The notes under the pieces: model-generated
What the model was told of the DNA's origin: nothing
The model's input: only the letters and a program-made list of their open reading frames with translations
Database searches by the model: none
Assembly: GCA_034439735.1 (NCBI GenBank)
Contig: JAWXAX010000024.1
Span: forward strand, 1-49,910
Origin: Rhodothermales bacterium
GTDB taxonomy: Bacteria > Bacteroidota > Rhodothermia > Rhodothermales > JAHQVL01
DNA: 49,910 nt
Direction: 5' to 3'
Shown here: one piece after another, positions 20,733-29,658 of the stretch
How positions within the stretch are numbered: position 1 is the first letter of the stretch
Layout of the letters: every line of letters starts with the position of its first letter
Translations under genes and position numbers: made by a program

Positions 20733-23579
20733 ATGTCGGCCCAGCTCACTTCCGAACAGATCCGCGAAGCGTTTCTAACCTTCTTCGCCCGGCACGGGCA
20801 CACCATCGTCCCGAGTGATTCGATCGTGCCCAAAAACGATGCGACGTTGTTATTCACCAACGCCGGCATGAACCAGTTTAAGGATGTCTTCCTGGGAACG
20901 GGAGACCGACCCTACCGACGTGCCGTGGATACCCAGAAGGTGCTGCGTGTCTCGGGCAAACACAACGATCTCGAAGAAGTGGGGCACGACACGTACCATC
21001 ACACGTTTTTCGAGATGCTGGGTAACTGGAGTTTTGGCGATTACTTCAAGACGGAGGCGGTAGGCTGGGCCTGGCAGCTGTTGGTGAAGGAATGGGGCCT
21101 CGCCCCGGATCGCCTCTATGCCACCGTCCACGGTGGGGACGCCCGGTTGGGCCTGGACCCGGACGAAGAAGCTGCCGAGGTGTGGCGAAAGAAAACAGGC
21201 ATCGATCCGGATCACATCCTCTTCTGCGGGTCCAAAGACAATTTCTGGATGATGGGCGACACGGGCCCTTGTGGACCGTGTTCAGAGATCCACATCGACC
21301 TCCGGTCCGACGAGGAGCGCGCCCTCGTCCCGGGCAAGACGCTCGTCAATTCGGACGATCCGCGGGTGATGGAGATCTGGAATCTCGTGTTCATCCAGTA
21401 CAATGCGCAGTCCGATGGCACGTTACAGCCGCTGCCGGCCAAACACGTCGACACCGGCATGGGCTTCGAACGCGTGGTCGCGGTGCTCCAGGGGAAACAG
21501 AGCACGTACGATACCGACCTGTTCGCGCCGCTGCTGGCCCGCGTCGCCGAGCTGAGTCCGCTCACTGCCATACAGGGGTACGACGTCATCGCCGGCGTGG
21601 ACGACGCCACCCGCGAGCGGTACCGGATCGCGATGCGCGTGATCGTGGACCATATCCGCACCTGCGCCATCGCCGTGGCGGACGGGGTGTCGCCGGGCAA
21701 TGCCGGCCGTGGGTACGTCATCCGCCGTATCCTGCGTCGCGCCGTGCGGTATGGCTACCAGACCCTCGCGCTCCGCGAGCCGTTCCTGTGGCGGCTGGTT
21801 CCGGCGCTTATCCAGAAGATGGGGGCGGCTTTTCCCGAACTGGGCGACCAGCAGGATTACATCGAGCGCGTCATACGCGCCGAGGAGGAGAGTTTCTTGG
21901 AAACCCTGGGCACCGGCATCGCCTTCTTCGACCGGATCATGCCTTATATCAAGGACATCGCGCACGCCGGCTCCGCCGAGGCGTCCACGAGCCGGCTGCT
22001 ATCGGATAACGCCACAATGGACCTGCTCGCCAAGGGTTACGATCGCAACGACCGCGCGGCGATGGTCGCACCGTTTGTCGAGGTCGCCCGGAAAGGCCAG
22101 CTGCCCGGCGAAATCGCCTTCCTGCTCCACGATACGTTCGGATTTCCGATCGACCTCACCGAGTTGATGCTCCGAGAAGAGGGCCTGGGGGTCGATATGC
22201 CGAGGTACCAGGAGTTGATGCAGGTGCAAAAAGACCGTGCGCGGGCCGCCACGACGTTTAAGGTAGATCAGAGCAAGGCCGACGTGTGGCAGGCGGTCGA
22301 AGACGTTACCGAGGAGCGCTTCATCGGCTACGATACCCTCGATGAGCCGGCCGCCCGCGTCGTCGCCTACCGTACGGTGCATGGCGGCGAGGCGGTCCAG
22401 CATCAGATCGTGCTGGACAAGACGCCTTTTTACGCCGAAAGCGGCGGCCAAATTGGCGATACCGGGACGCTGGCGATCGACGGGGTATCGGTCCAAGTGC
22501 TGGATACACAGAAGATGGCCGGCCGGATCGTGCATGTCGTCGACCACGTGCCCGCAAGTTTCGACGGTGTCGTCCGCGCTCGCGTGGACGCGAGCCGGCG
22601 CGAGGAGATCAAGAAGCACCACAGCGCGACCCACGTGCTCCACGCTGCGCTGCGCGAGGAACTCGGCGGCCACGTCGCCCAGAAGGGGTCGCTGGTGGCG
22701 CCCGACCGGCTGCGGTTCGACTTCAGCCACTTCGAGCGGGTGACGCCGGAACAGCTGCGCCGGGTCGAGCAACGGGTCAACGAGATGATCCAGCGTAACA
22801 TCCCCCGCACGGAAGAGCGCCGCGTGCCCGTGAGCGAGGCGATGGCCCGGGGGGCGATGGCGCTTTTTGGGGAGAAATACGGCGATTTTGTGCGCGTAAT
22901 CACCTTTGATCCCGCGTATTCGATAGAGCTTTGCGGCGGGACCCATGTCGACGCCACGGGCGAACTCGGGTATTTCCGGGTGGTGAGCGAGGGATCGGTC
23001 GCCGCCGGCGTGCGGCGCATCGAGGCGGTGGTCGGGAAGGCCGCGCTCGACTACGTGGGTGCCCGCCTGGCGGAGCTTGAGCGGGTGCGCGAGCTCTTCA
23101 AAGTGCCGGGCGAAGGGGTGGATGAAGCCGTTGCGACGCTAATCGCCGACCAGAAGCGGCTGGAAAAAGCGCTCGAAGCCGCGACCCAGCAGCAGCTCGC
23201 CGGTCGGCTCGACGCCTTCATCGGCGCGGCGCGGCAGGTAGGGGCGGCTCGCCTCGTGACGGGTCGGATCGACCCGGTCGACATGGACGCGCTGCGCACC
23301 CTCGGGCAAACCCTGAGGGACCGCCTGGGCGCCGGCAGCGTGGCCGTCCTGGGCGGCGTGGACCCTGCTGGTGACAAAGCGTACCTCGTCGCCACGGTGT
23401 CCGACGATCTCCTGGCGTCCTCGAAAGTGAAGGCGGGCGCGCTGGTCGGCGCGCTCGCCCAGAAGGTGGGCGGCGGGGGCGGCGGGAAGCCGGCGCTGGC
23501 CACGGCTGGCGGGCGGCATCCCGAGAAACTCGACCAGACCCTGCAGGAGGCGGCAGAGGTGCTGGCCGGTATGTTTTGA
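20733..23579 (+). CDS. alaS: Alanine--tRNA ligase
   Basis: Charges tRNA-Ala with alanine and edits mischarged Ser or Gly. 948 aa from ATG 20733 (MSAQLTSEQIREAFLTFFARHGH); the open frame extends far upstream but only as a shadow of the divergent gene. Catalytic domain: PSDSIVPKNDATLLFTNAGMNQFKD, GDTGPCGPCSEIH, EIWNLVFIQYN and DTGMGFERVVAVLQG. Editing domain zinc motifs: HSATH (H630, H634) and CGGTH (C734, H738). A C-Ala domain with GGGGGGKP follows. At 948 residues it is longer than the usual 870-880. Roughly 50 extra residues lie around 406-458, just before GEIAFLLHDTFGFPIDLTE. A tRNA-Ser gene follows 106 bp later. Confidence 0.97.
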   Translation: MSAQLTSEQIREAFLTFFARHGHTIVPSDSIVPKNDATLLFTNAGMNQFKDVFLGTGDRPYRRAVDTQKVLRVSGKHNDLEEVGHDTYHHTFFEMLGNWSFGDYFKTEAVGWAWQLLVKEWGLAPDRLYATVHGGDARLGLDPDEEAAEVWRKKTGIDPDHILFCGSKDNFWMMGDTGPCGPCSEIHIDLRSDEERALVPGKTLVNSDDPRVMEIWNLVFIQYNAQSDGTLQPLPAKHVDTGMGFERVVAVLQGKQSTYDTDLFAPLLARVAELSPLTAIQGYDVIAGVDDATRERYRIAMRVIVDHIRTCAIAVADGVSPGNAGRGYVIRRILRRAVRYGYQTLALREPFLWRLVPALIQKMGAAFPELGDQQDYIERVIRAEEESFLETLGTGIAFFDRIMPYIKDIAHAGSAEASTSRLLSDNATMDLLAKGYDRNDRAAMVAPFVEVARKGQLPGEIAFLLHDTFGFPIDLTELMLREEGLGVDMPRYQELMQVQKDRARAATTFKVDQSKADVWQAVEDVTEERFIGYDTLDEPAARVVAYRTVHGGEAVQHQIVLDKTPFYAESGGQIGDTGTLAIDGVSVQVLDTQKMAGRIVHVVDHVPASFDGVVRARVDASRREEIKKHHSATHVLHAALREELGGHVAQKGSLVAPDRLRFDFSHFERVTPEQLRRVEQRVNEMIQRNIPRTEERRVPVSEAMARGAMALFGEKYGDFVRVITFDPAYSIELCGGTHVDATGELGYFRVVSEGSVAAGVRRIEAVVGKAALDYVGARLAELERVRELFKVPGEGVDEAVATLIADQKRLEKALEAATQQQLAGRLDAFIGAARQVGAARLVTGRIDPVDMDALRTLGQTLRDRLGAGSVAVLGGVDPAGDKAYLVATVSDDLLASSKVKAGALVGALAQKVGGGGGGKPALATAGGRHPEKLDQTLQEAAEVLAGMF

Positions 23580-23685
23580 GTCGGTTGCGCGAGGATTCGG
23601 AAAAGTCGTGAAGCCCCGGGAATGCGTGAAACGTATGCCGGCAGCCGGCGTTTGAGACGCCCTATCCGGTTCAGCCGGGCATCAC

Positions 23686-23772
23686 GGAGGGGTGCCAGAG
23701 CGGTTGAATGGGACGGTCTCGAAAACCGTTGAGCCCGTAAGGGCTCCGAGGGTTCGAATCCCTCCCCCTCCG
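23686..23772 (+). tRNA. tRNA-Ser (anticodon CGA)
   Basis: Type II tRNA. Acceptor GGAGGGG (23686-23692) pairs with CCCCTCC (23765-23771), discriminator G at 23772. The anticodon stem ACGGT/ACCGT encloses loop CTCGAAA, giving anticodon CGA for codon UCG. A long variable arm (GAGCCCGTAAGGGCTC) is typical of serine tRNAs. T arm GAGGG-TTCGAAT-CCCTC. The 3' CCA is not encoded (CCT follows), so it is added enzymatically. Confidence 0.95.
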
Positions 23773-23776
23773 CCTA

Positions 23777-23809
23777 AAGGTCTTTCTCAGCTTGAGGAAG
23801 GCCTTTTTT
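23777..23809 (+). terminator. Intrinsic terminator after tRNA-Ser
   Basis: AAGGTCTTTCTCA / TGAGGAAGGCCTT forms a 13-bp stem (two G-U pairs) with a 3-nt loop, followed by TTTTTTG, directly after the tRNA. Confidence 0.85.
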
Positions 23810-23846
23810 GTTGATGGGCTCTCGGTTTCGGTTGGCTCCTCCCCAT

Positions 23847-23899
23847 CCCGTCATCGCTTCGCGCCGACGGGATTTGCCCCTCCTCGATTCGAGGAGGGG
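23847..23899. repeat. Two hairpins between tRNA-Ser terminator and tandem array
   Basis: CCCGTC/GACGGG (23847-23852, 23866-23871) and a perfect 9-bp stem CCCCTCCTC/GAGGAGGGG (23877-23885, 23891-23899, loop GATTC). These look like REP-type intergenic elements and border the 14-bp tandem array. Confidence 0.5.
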
Positions 23900-23902
23900 C
23901 CT

Positions 23903-24084
23903 GCTCTGCACGTCATCCTTTGCACGTCATGCTCTGCACGTCATGCTATGAACGTCATCGGCTGAACGTCATGCTCTGCACGTCATCCTCTGCACGTCAT
24001 CCTCTGCACGTCATGCTCTGCACGTCATCCTCTGAACGTCATGCTCTGCACGTCATCCTCTGAACGTCATCCTCTGCACGTCAT
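23903..24084. repeat. Thirteen tandem copies of a 14-bp unit
   Basis: The unit is approximately SCTCTGMACGTCAT (S = C/G, M = A/C), thirteen copies exactly 14 bp apart with only 1-3 changes each; ACGTCAT is invariant. The last copy overlaps the nucleoside hydrolase gene: its TCA (24081-24083) is the complement of that gene's TGA stop. No spacers, so not a CRISPR. Array length is expected to vary by slippage. Confidence 0.93.
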
Positions 24085-25124
24085 CGGCTTGCTGCTTCCA
24101 TCGTCTCAAACATGTCCTTGAGGATGAGCGATGAATTGAAGTTCTCCCAGATGGCGATCTGAATTCCAGAGCCGGCACCCTCCACCCAGGCCTCGCCAGT
24201 CAAGCGCGGGGCATCGATCACGACCCGTTCCGCCCAGGTCGGGTTCTTGAGGAGGGACAGCGCGGCCATGTCGTAGAGGGCGCGGTAGTCCTCGCCCATG
24301 TGCTCGAAGAGGCTCACCGCGTAGTCGCCAAACGTGTGGAATTCGCCGCCGTGCCGGCCTGTGATGGGCGAGGCGATGCGTGGTCCCAGGCCTGGCATCC
24401 GTTCCCGCACCTCATCCATGCCCAGTTTCACCGCGCCCGTACCCGAATAATAGCCGAAGCGCACCACGGCCATCTCAAACGGCACCCCCGACAGGATCAC
24501 CGGATTCACCGAGGTGGTATCGTTTTCCAGGTTGTATTCCCCCGGCATCGGCCAGTGCGATCCAAGCCAGAAAACGCGCACCTTCGATGCGATCGATGGG
24601 TCCTTTGCGAGCGCCAGGGCGATGTTCGTGAGTTTGCCGATCGGGGCGAGCACAAGCGGACGCGGGTCGTCGGCGTGCGCCTGCGCGATGATGAAATCGA
24701 CCGCCTCGTGCCCATCGAAATCGGGCGTGGCGAGGGTCGGGGCAATCTCCGTGTAGGATGCAGATGCCCCTTTGTAGAGCGGCACATCGGTGCGCCCCGA
24801 GAGCGCGATGATGCGGGCGGCTTCGTCGTATTGGGACTGGATGTTGCCCCCGCCGGCCGTGCGATTTACCGTAATGCCCTCGAGGTCGAACACCGATGTG
24901 TTGTGGAGGACATACGTGAGCGCGAACTGGTCGTCCAACTCGTTGTTGGCGTCGGAATCGACGAGGAGGCGGATGCGTTCGGGCGCCGCCGGCGGCGCGG
25001 GATCGGGGGCCGGCGTATCGGGGGCGACGCATCCGGAATAAACGAGGACCGAGCACACAGCGAGAATGAGGAAGGGGTGGGATGGGATGCGATGAAGGGG
25101 TGGGACGACGGGCCGGCCTGACAT
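24081..25124 (-). CDS. Nucleoside hydrolase, lipoprotein/exported
   Basis: 347 aa from ATG 25124; an upstream in-frame TTG at 25151 is less likely. An N-terminal hydrophobic leader ends in VLVYSGC (probable lipidation at C32, an imperfect lipobox), then a Pro/Ala linker. The mature domain is of the inosine-uridine nucleoside hydrolase family: the calcium/catalytic Asp cluster appears as LLVDSDANNELDDQFAL, with GGGNIQSQYDEAARI, LVLAPIGKLTNIALAL and a C-terminal DMAA element. It cleaves ribonucleosides to base and ribose, presumably in the periplasm. It is divergent (67 bp) from an RbsB-like binding protein, suggesting that released ribose or the nucleoside is imported next. Confidence 0.88.
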   Translation of the reverse strand: MSGRPVVPPLHRIPSHPFLILAVCSVLVYSGCVAPDTPAPDPAPPAAPERIRLLVDSDANNELDDQFALTYVLHNTSVFDLEGITVNRTAGGGNIQSQYDEAARIIALSGRTDVPLYKGASASYTEIAPTLATPDFDGHEAVDFIIAQAHADDPRPLVLAPIGKLTNIALALAKDPSIASKVRVFWLGSHWPMPGEYNLENDTTSVNPVILSGVPFEMAVVRFGYYSGTGAVKLGMDEVRERMPGLGPRIASPITGRHGGEFHTFGDYAVSLFEHMGEDYRALYDMAALSLLKNPTWAERVVIDAPRLTGEAWVEGAGSGIQIAIWENFNSSLILKDMFETMEAASR

Positions 25125-25191
25125 GTTGGTTCTCTCGCTTATTTTCAGCAACTTCCCCTGTAGATAATTCGGCTGAACCCACTAGTGCAAT

Positions 25192-26151
25192 ATGACCTCA
25201 AGGATTGTTCGTCTTCGAACCGCTCGCTGCATGGCGGCAGTGCTCCTCCTGTCCGCCGGCTGCCAGCAGGCCGATACGCCTGCGACGCCGGAAAAACCGC
25301 GTGTGGCGCTGATCATGAAATCGCTCGCCAACGAGTTTTTTGTGTCCATGGCCGATGGTGCGCGCACCCACCAGGCGGCCCATGCGGATGCCTACGAATT
25401 GATCATCAACGGCATCAAAAACGAAAGCGACTTGAGCCAGCAGGTGGCGATGGTTGAAAACATGGTAGCTATAGGCGTGGACGCGATCGTGATCGCGCCG
25501 GCGGACTCCCGGGCACTGGTGCCCGTTCTCAAGCGGGCCGCCGATGCGGGCATCGTCGTCATCAATATCGACAACCGGCTGGACGAGGCCGTGTTGGCCT
25601 CTTCCGGTGCGTCCATCCCCTTTGTCGGGCCGGATAACCGCAAGGGCGCCGAAAAGGTGGGCACGTACCTGGCGTCTCATCTGCAGGCCGGCGACGAAGT
25701 GGCGATCATCGGGGGGATTCCGACGGCATTTAACGCCCAGCAGCGCGAGCAGGGTTTTCGGGACGCGATGGCGTCCGCCGGTCTCGAGATTGTGAGCGTC
25801 CAGAGCGGCAGTTGGGAGCAGGCGTCGGCTAATACCGTGGCGGCCGCCCTTCTTGGGGAATATCCGAACCTGAAGGCGCTCCTTTGCAGCAACGACAACA
25901 TGGCGCTTGGCGCCGTTGCCGCCGTACAGCAGGCCGGCCTGGCAGAACAGGTGCGTATCGTCGGGTTCGATAACATCGAGGCCGTCAGGCAACTGATAGA
26001 GGAGGGGCGCATGCTGGCGACGGCCGATCAATACGGGACTCGGCTTGCGGTTTTTGGCATCGAAACAGCCCTCCGCCGCCTCCAGGGCGATGTGGTCGAT
26101 GGAGTCCAGGAAACACCCGTCGACCTGATCACGGCCGCGCCCGGTCAGTAA
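25192..26151 (+). CDS. Ribose-type sugar ABC transporter substrate-binding lipoprotein (RbsB-like)
   Basis: 319 aa. Lipoprotein signal with C24 in LLLSAGC. A periplasmic binding protein type 1 (Peripla_BP_4) fold follows: RVALIMKSLANEFFVSMADGARTHQ, VDAIVIAPADSRALVPVLKRA, VINIDNRLD, FVGPDNRKGAEKVGTYLA, LKALLCSNDNMALGAVAA and RIVGFDNIEAVRQLI. The pattern matches RbsB, which binds aldopentoses. It is followed after 32 bp by a matching permease, but no ATPase gene lies in this run; the only sugar ABC ATPase in the window is at 34618. Confidence 0.92.
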   Translation: MTSRIVRLRTARCMAAVLLLSAGCQQADTPATPEKPRVALIMKSLANEFFVSMADGARTHQAAHADAYELIINGIKNESDLSQQVAMVENMVAIGVDAIVIAPADSRALVPVLKRAADAGIVVINIDNRLDEAVLASSGASIPFVGPDNRKGAEKVGTYLASHLQAGDEVAIIGGIPTAFNAQQREQGFRDAMASAGLEIVSVQSGSWEQASANTVAAALLGEYPNLKALLCSNDNMALGAVAAVQQAGLAEQVRIVGFDNIEAVRQLIEEGRMLATADQYGTRLAVFGIETALRRLQGDVVDGVQETPVDLITAAPGQ

Positions 26152-26183
26152 GCGACTCGCATGCGATACCGTCCGCTCCGCCC

Positions 26184-27125
26184 ATGAAAACGGCCAGTTA
26201 TGTCAACCTCATGGGCGTGTTGGTCCTGATCACGGTTGTGTTCGGATGGACGACGGAGCACTTTTTCACTGTGCGGACCTTTCAAACGATCGCCAATCAG
26301 CTCCCGGCCCTGATCGTCGTGGCGGTGGGGATGACCTTTGTGCTGGGGATCGCGGGCATCGATCTATCCGTCGGGTCTGTGCTTGCCCTCGGAAGTAGCG
26401 TGTTGGGTGTGTTGCTGGTGGATGCCGGGGCGCCGCTGTGGGTGGGTATGGCCGCTTCACTCGGGGTGGGTTTGCTGTGTGGATTGGCATCGGGCTACGT
26501 AGCCGTGCGCTGGTCGATTCCGTCGTTTATCGTCACCCTGGGCATGCTAGAGATCGCCCGTGGCGCCGCCTATCTGGTGACGGGATCCCAGACGAAATAC
26601 ATCGGAGCGGCGGTTTCGGGACTGGGCGAGCCGTTGCCGTTTATCGGGCTGAGTGCGGCGTTTCTGGTGGCGCTGCTGGTGGCGGCCGGCGGGCATGTGG
26701 CGCTCACCCGCACCGTGTTCGGGCGGTACGTGCTGGCCGTCGGGGGTAATCTGGAAGCGACCCGGCTGGCCGGCGTGGATATACGAAAAGTGCAGATCGC
26801 CGTCTTTGCGCTCGCCGGTTTGCTCAGCGGGTTGGGCGGGGTGTTTCAGACGGCCTATCTCGGGTCGGCCGATCCCAACGCCGGCACGGGGATGGAGCTG
26901 GCCGCCATCGCCGCCGTCGTGATCGGAGGGACCAGTTTGATGGGCGGGCGCGCATCGGTAATCAACAGTTTCCTGGGCGTGCTCATCATCGCCTTTCTAC
27001 AGAGCGGGCTGGCACAGGTGGGCGCCAGCGACCCGACGAAGCGCGTCGTCACCGGGGCCGTGATCATCGCGGCGGTGCTCGTCGATGTGTTCCGGCAGAA
27101 GCGCAGGGCGGGTCCTTCAGTCTAG
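26184..27125 (+). CDS. Ribose-type ABC transporter permease (RbsC-like)
   Basis: 313 aa with about eight to ten hydrophobic segments. The branched-chain/ribose permease (BPD_transp_2) signatures are LIVVAVGMTFVLGIAGIDLSVGSVLAL, IPSFIVTLGMLEIARGAAYL, GRYVLAVGGNLEATRLAGV, the ATPase-contact region GLLSGLGGVFQTAYLG, and GMELAAIAAVVIGGTSLMGG. It partners the binding protein just upstream. The usual rbsA-type ATPase gene is missing here, so the pair must borrow an ATPase, possibly the one at 34618-36171. Confidence 0.93.
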   Translation: MKTASYVNLMGVLVLITVVFGWTTEHFFTVRTFQTIANQLPALIVVAVGMTFVLGIAGIDLSVGSVLALGSSVLGVLLVDAGAPLWVGMAASLGVGLLCGLASGYVAVRWSIPSFIVTLGMLEIARGAAYLVTGSQTKYIGAAVSGLGEPLPFIGLSAAFLVALLVAAGGHVALTRTVFGRYVLAVGGNLEATRLAGVDIRKVQIAVFALAGLLSGLGGVFQTAYLGSADPNAGTGMELAAIAAVVIGGTSLMGGRASVINSFLGVLIIAFLQSGLAQVGASDPTKRVVTGAVIIAAVLVDVFRQKRRAGPSV

Positions 27126-27223
27126 GATTCCAGCAGTATTTGTTCAAAATGTGGTGAGAAACACGCTGATCTCGAGGGTATACTTTCTGTAGAAGTCCTT
27201 CGGAGCTTATTCCCAGGTGTGTC

Positions 27224-28690
27224 ATGAATCGATCGATCAAAGGAGTAATCGCGCTGCTGATCCTCACATCGTCGCCGGCCGCGCTTTCTATTCAGGCCCA
27301 ACAGCCGGCCCCGCCGAAGCCGCACCGCGTCATCGTATTGACCGACATCGAGGCCGACCCGGACGACAGCCAGTCGCTCATCCGCCTGCTGCTGTACGCC
27401 AATCAGATCAACATCCGGGGGATCGTGGCCACCACCTCCGTGCATCAGCCCGAAAAAGTCGTCCCCGAGACGCTGAATCGGATCATCGATGCATATGGAC
27501 AGGTCCAGCCCAATCTGTTGCTTCATGAAGGTGGATATCCGACGGCTGAAACGCTGCACGCACGAGTGACGGAGGGTCTGCCGGTGTCTGGCATGTTGGG
27601 TGTCGGGGCCGGTAAGGATTCCGAGGGGTCCGAGTGGATCATCCGGGAGTTGGAGCAGGACGATGATCGGCCGCTCTGGATCTCGGTGTGGGGAGGGCCG
27701 AACACGCTGGCCCAGGCGCTCTGGAAGATCCGGGAAACGCGGAATGCGGCGGAAGCCGGCCGGCTCATCCGTAAACTCCGAGTCTACACGATCTCCGATC
27801 AGGACGACTCCGGCCACTGGATGCGCGACACTTTTCCCGAGCTGTTCTTCATCGTCAGCCCGGGCAGTTATGGGAATTCGACGTGGTCGGCCATCACGGG
27901 GCGTGAGCCGGGCGCGAACAACGACGTGGTGAGCAACGAGTGGCTGGCGGAGCACCTCCAGCAGGGGCACGGACCTCTCGGGGCCGAATTCCCGGACGTC
28001 GCGTACGGGCTGGAGGGCGATACGCCGGCCTTTCTTTCGCTCATCCCGAACGGGCTCAACGATCCCGAGCGCCCGAACATAGGGGGATGGGGCGGTCGGT
28101 ACGAGTTGTATCAGCCCGAGCCGCCCGGCGCGCCGGCCAACCCGCGGATGGCTGCGCGGTTCTTTTTTGCTCCTGAAACCCGGCCGATCTGGACGAATGC
28201 CGTCGACACCTTCCGCCCGAGGATTCCCTCGCGCTGGGGACGCGCCATCCGGGCGGATTCGGTGGAATACAGCAACAACAAAGTGTCGCTCTGGCGTTGG
28301 CGCGGGGACTTTCAGCATGACTTTGCCGCGCGGATGGACTGGACGGTAATGGCCTACGAAGACGCCAACCATCCCCCGGTCCCGGCGCTCGGGCATCCGG
28401 ATACCCTCACCGTTCGATCTGGCGAAATCTTTGGCCTGAATGCCGCCGGCACCACCGACCCTGACGGGGATGCATTAAGTTACTGGTGGTTTCAGTACCC
28501 CGAGGCCGGCACGTACCGGGAGGCGATTTCGTTTGCGCCGCTGTCGGAGAACCTGTACTTCGTGCACACCATCCGTGCACCGGAGGTCCAGGAGCCGGAG
28601 ACGGCCCATTTTATCCTGCGCGTGACGGACAAAGGCACGCCGGCGTTGTCGCGGTACAGACGGGTCGTGGTGAACATTGTGCCGAGGTGA
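27224..28690 (+). CDS. Exported DUF1593 nucleoside-hydrolase-like protein
   Basis: 488 aa with a signal peptide (ALLILTSSPAALSIQAQ). The N-terminal DUF1593 domain (about 35-320) is nucleoside-hydrolase-like: RVIVLTDIEADPDDSQSLIRLLLYAN provides the Asp cluster, then GAGKDSEGSEWI, LWISVWGGPNTLAQALW and LRVYTISDQDDSGHWMRD. A C-terminal Ig-like domain (about 390-488; LFGLNAAGTTDPDGDALSYWWFQYPEAG in part) is the usual companion. Members are often annotated as cellulose-binding Sde182-like. The substrate could be a nucleoside or other N- or O-glycoside. It is co-directional with the RbsB/RbsC pair 98 bp upstream, supporting a joint scavenging role. Confidence 0.88.
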   Translation: MNRSIKGVIALLILTSSPAALSIQAQQPAPPKPHRVIVLTDIEADPDDSQSLIRLLLYANQINIRGIVATTSVHQPEKVVPETLNRIIDAYGQVQPNLLLHEGGYPTAETLHARVTEGLPVSGMLGVGAGKDSEGSEWIIRELEQDDDRPLWISVWGGPNTLAQALWKIRETRNAAEAGRLIRKLRVYTISDQDDSGHWMRDTFPELFFIVSPGSYGNSTWSAITGREPGANNDVVSNEWLAEHLQQGHGPLGAEFPDVAYGLEGDTPAFLSLIPNGLNDPERPNIGGWGGRYELYQPEPPGAPANPRMAARFFFAPETRPIWTNAVDTFRPRIPSRWGRAIRADSVEYSNNKVSLWRWRGDFQHDFAARMDWTVMAYEDANHPPVPALGHPDTLTVRSGEIFGLNAAGTTDPDGDALSYWWFQYPEAGTYREAISFAPLSENLYFVHTIRAPEVQEPETAHFILRVTDKGTPALSRYRRVVVNIVPR

Positions 28691-28703
28691 AGGGCCGAGT
28701 ATG

Positions 28704-29570
28704 TCAGGCTCTGGATGTGTGTTGTTTACGGTAGGTTCTAGGGGTGCAGCCGCAGTGTTTTTTAAATGCGGCGTTGAATCGACTGATGGAGTTAAAGCCA
28801 GATTCGTAGGCGATTTCTGTGATTTTTGCCGGCGATGTGGCCAGCATACGCTGGGCGTGGGCGATGCGGTGGTCGGCGAGGTAATCGCTAAGGGTCATCC
28901 CGAACGTCTTGCGAAACAGCGCCGTCGCGTAGTCCGGGTGGAGGTCGACGGCCTCGGCAATTTCGTGGACCTGGATGGCGTGTTTATAGTGGGCGGCGAC
29001 AAAAACCGCCATGCGTTCGACCGTGCTGGAGCGGGAGTCATCAATCGGTTGCAGGCCGGCTTCCTCGTCGCTCAAGGCAGAGGTTAGCGCGAGCCGGCGC
29101 ACGCGGGCCTCCATCTCCAGTAGGACCAAATCCAACCACGGCACGTCTGCGGTGGCGACATCGTCCAGCCAGCGCGCAAACAGCGCCGCGTCGTAGTCGA
29201 TGACCGCGTCCGATCGCTCCTCGATGACCTCTCCCTGGAGGACGCGGTTCACGAAGGCCGCTGGCAGCTTCCACTGGAGAAACCTCGTGAGAGGAATGGT
29301 GGCGACGTAATACGGGGCATCCCCTTCGATCTCCACTATCTGATGCGGCGCCAGCGCCCAGAACAGCGTCAGCCGGCCCGGGCGGATGGCGTATCGCCGG
29401 CCGCGGAGCATATAGGTGACCGATCCACGCTGAAGAAAGTTGAGTTCGATCTCGTTGTGACGATCCGATTTTCGCATCAGGTTTGGCCGCCAGCGTTCGA
29501 CTGTTAGCCCGTACGGCGCCAGCTCCTTGCGCCGCTCGTCGAAGATGCGGTTGATCTCGGATAGTGGCAT
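28704..29570 (-). CDS. AraC family transcriptional regulator
   Basis: 288 aa. The N-terminal cupin-like sugar-sensing half (NEIELNFLQRGSVTYMLRGRRYAIRPGRLTLFWALAPHQIVE in part) resembles MelR/rhamnose-type regulators. The C-terminal half (about 190-285) has two helix-turn-helix motifs: AIQVHEIAEAVDLHPDYATALFRKTFGMTLSDYL and ITEIAYESGFNSISRFNAAFKKHCGCTPRTYRK. It is divergent from the isomerase gene at 29742, with phased direct repeats in between. It is therefore the likely local activator of the isomerase-transketolase-kinase-importer run, responding to the imported sugar. Confidence 0.94.
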   Translation of the reverse strand: MPLSEINRIFDERRKELAPYGLTVERWRPNLMRKSDRHNEIELNFLQRGSVTYMLRGRRYAIRPGRLTLFWALAPHQIVEIEGDAPYYVATIPLTRFLQWKLPAAFVNRVLQGEVIEERSDAVIDYDAALFARWLDDVATADVPWLDLVLLEMEARVRRLALTSALSDEEAGLQPIDDSRSSTVERMAVFVAAHYKHAIQVHEIAEAVDLHPDYATALFRKTFGMTLSDYLADHRIAHAQRMLATSPAKITEIAYESGFNSISRFNAAFKKHCGCTPRTYRKQHTSRA

Positions 29571-29658
29571 GTTTTATTCGAGAAGTGACAGGAATATGTG
29601 CAAATACGATGCTATACTTCGTAACCCATTTAACGTGCCGCCACGAGAGGGGCACGAA

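Noticed and set aside
23903-24084. CRISPR or iteron origin
   Set aside because: 14-bp units without spacers. No replication initiator gene or AT-rich stretch nearby, so an origin is not supported.
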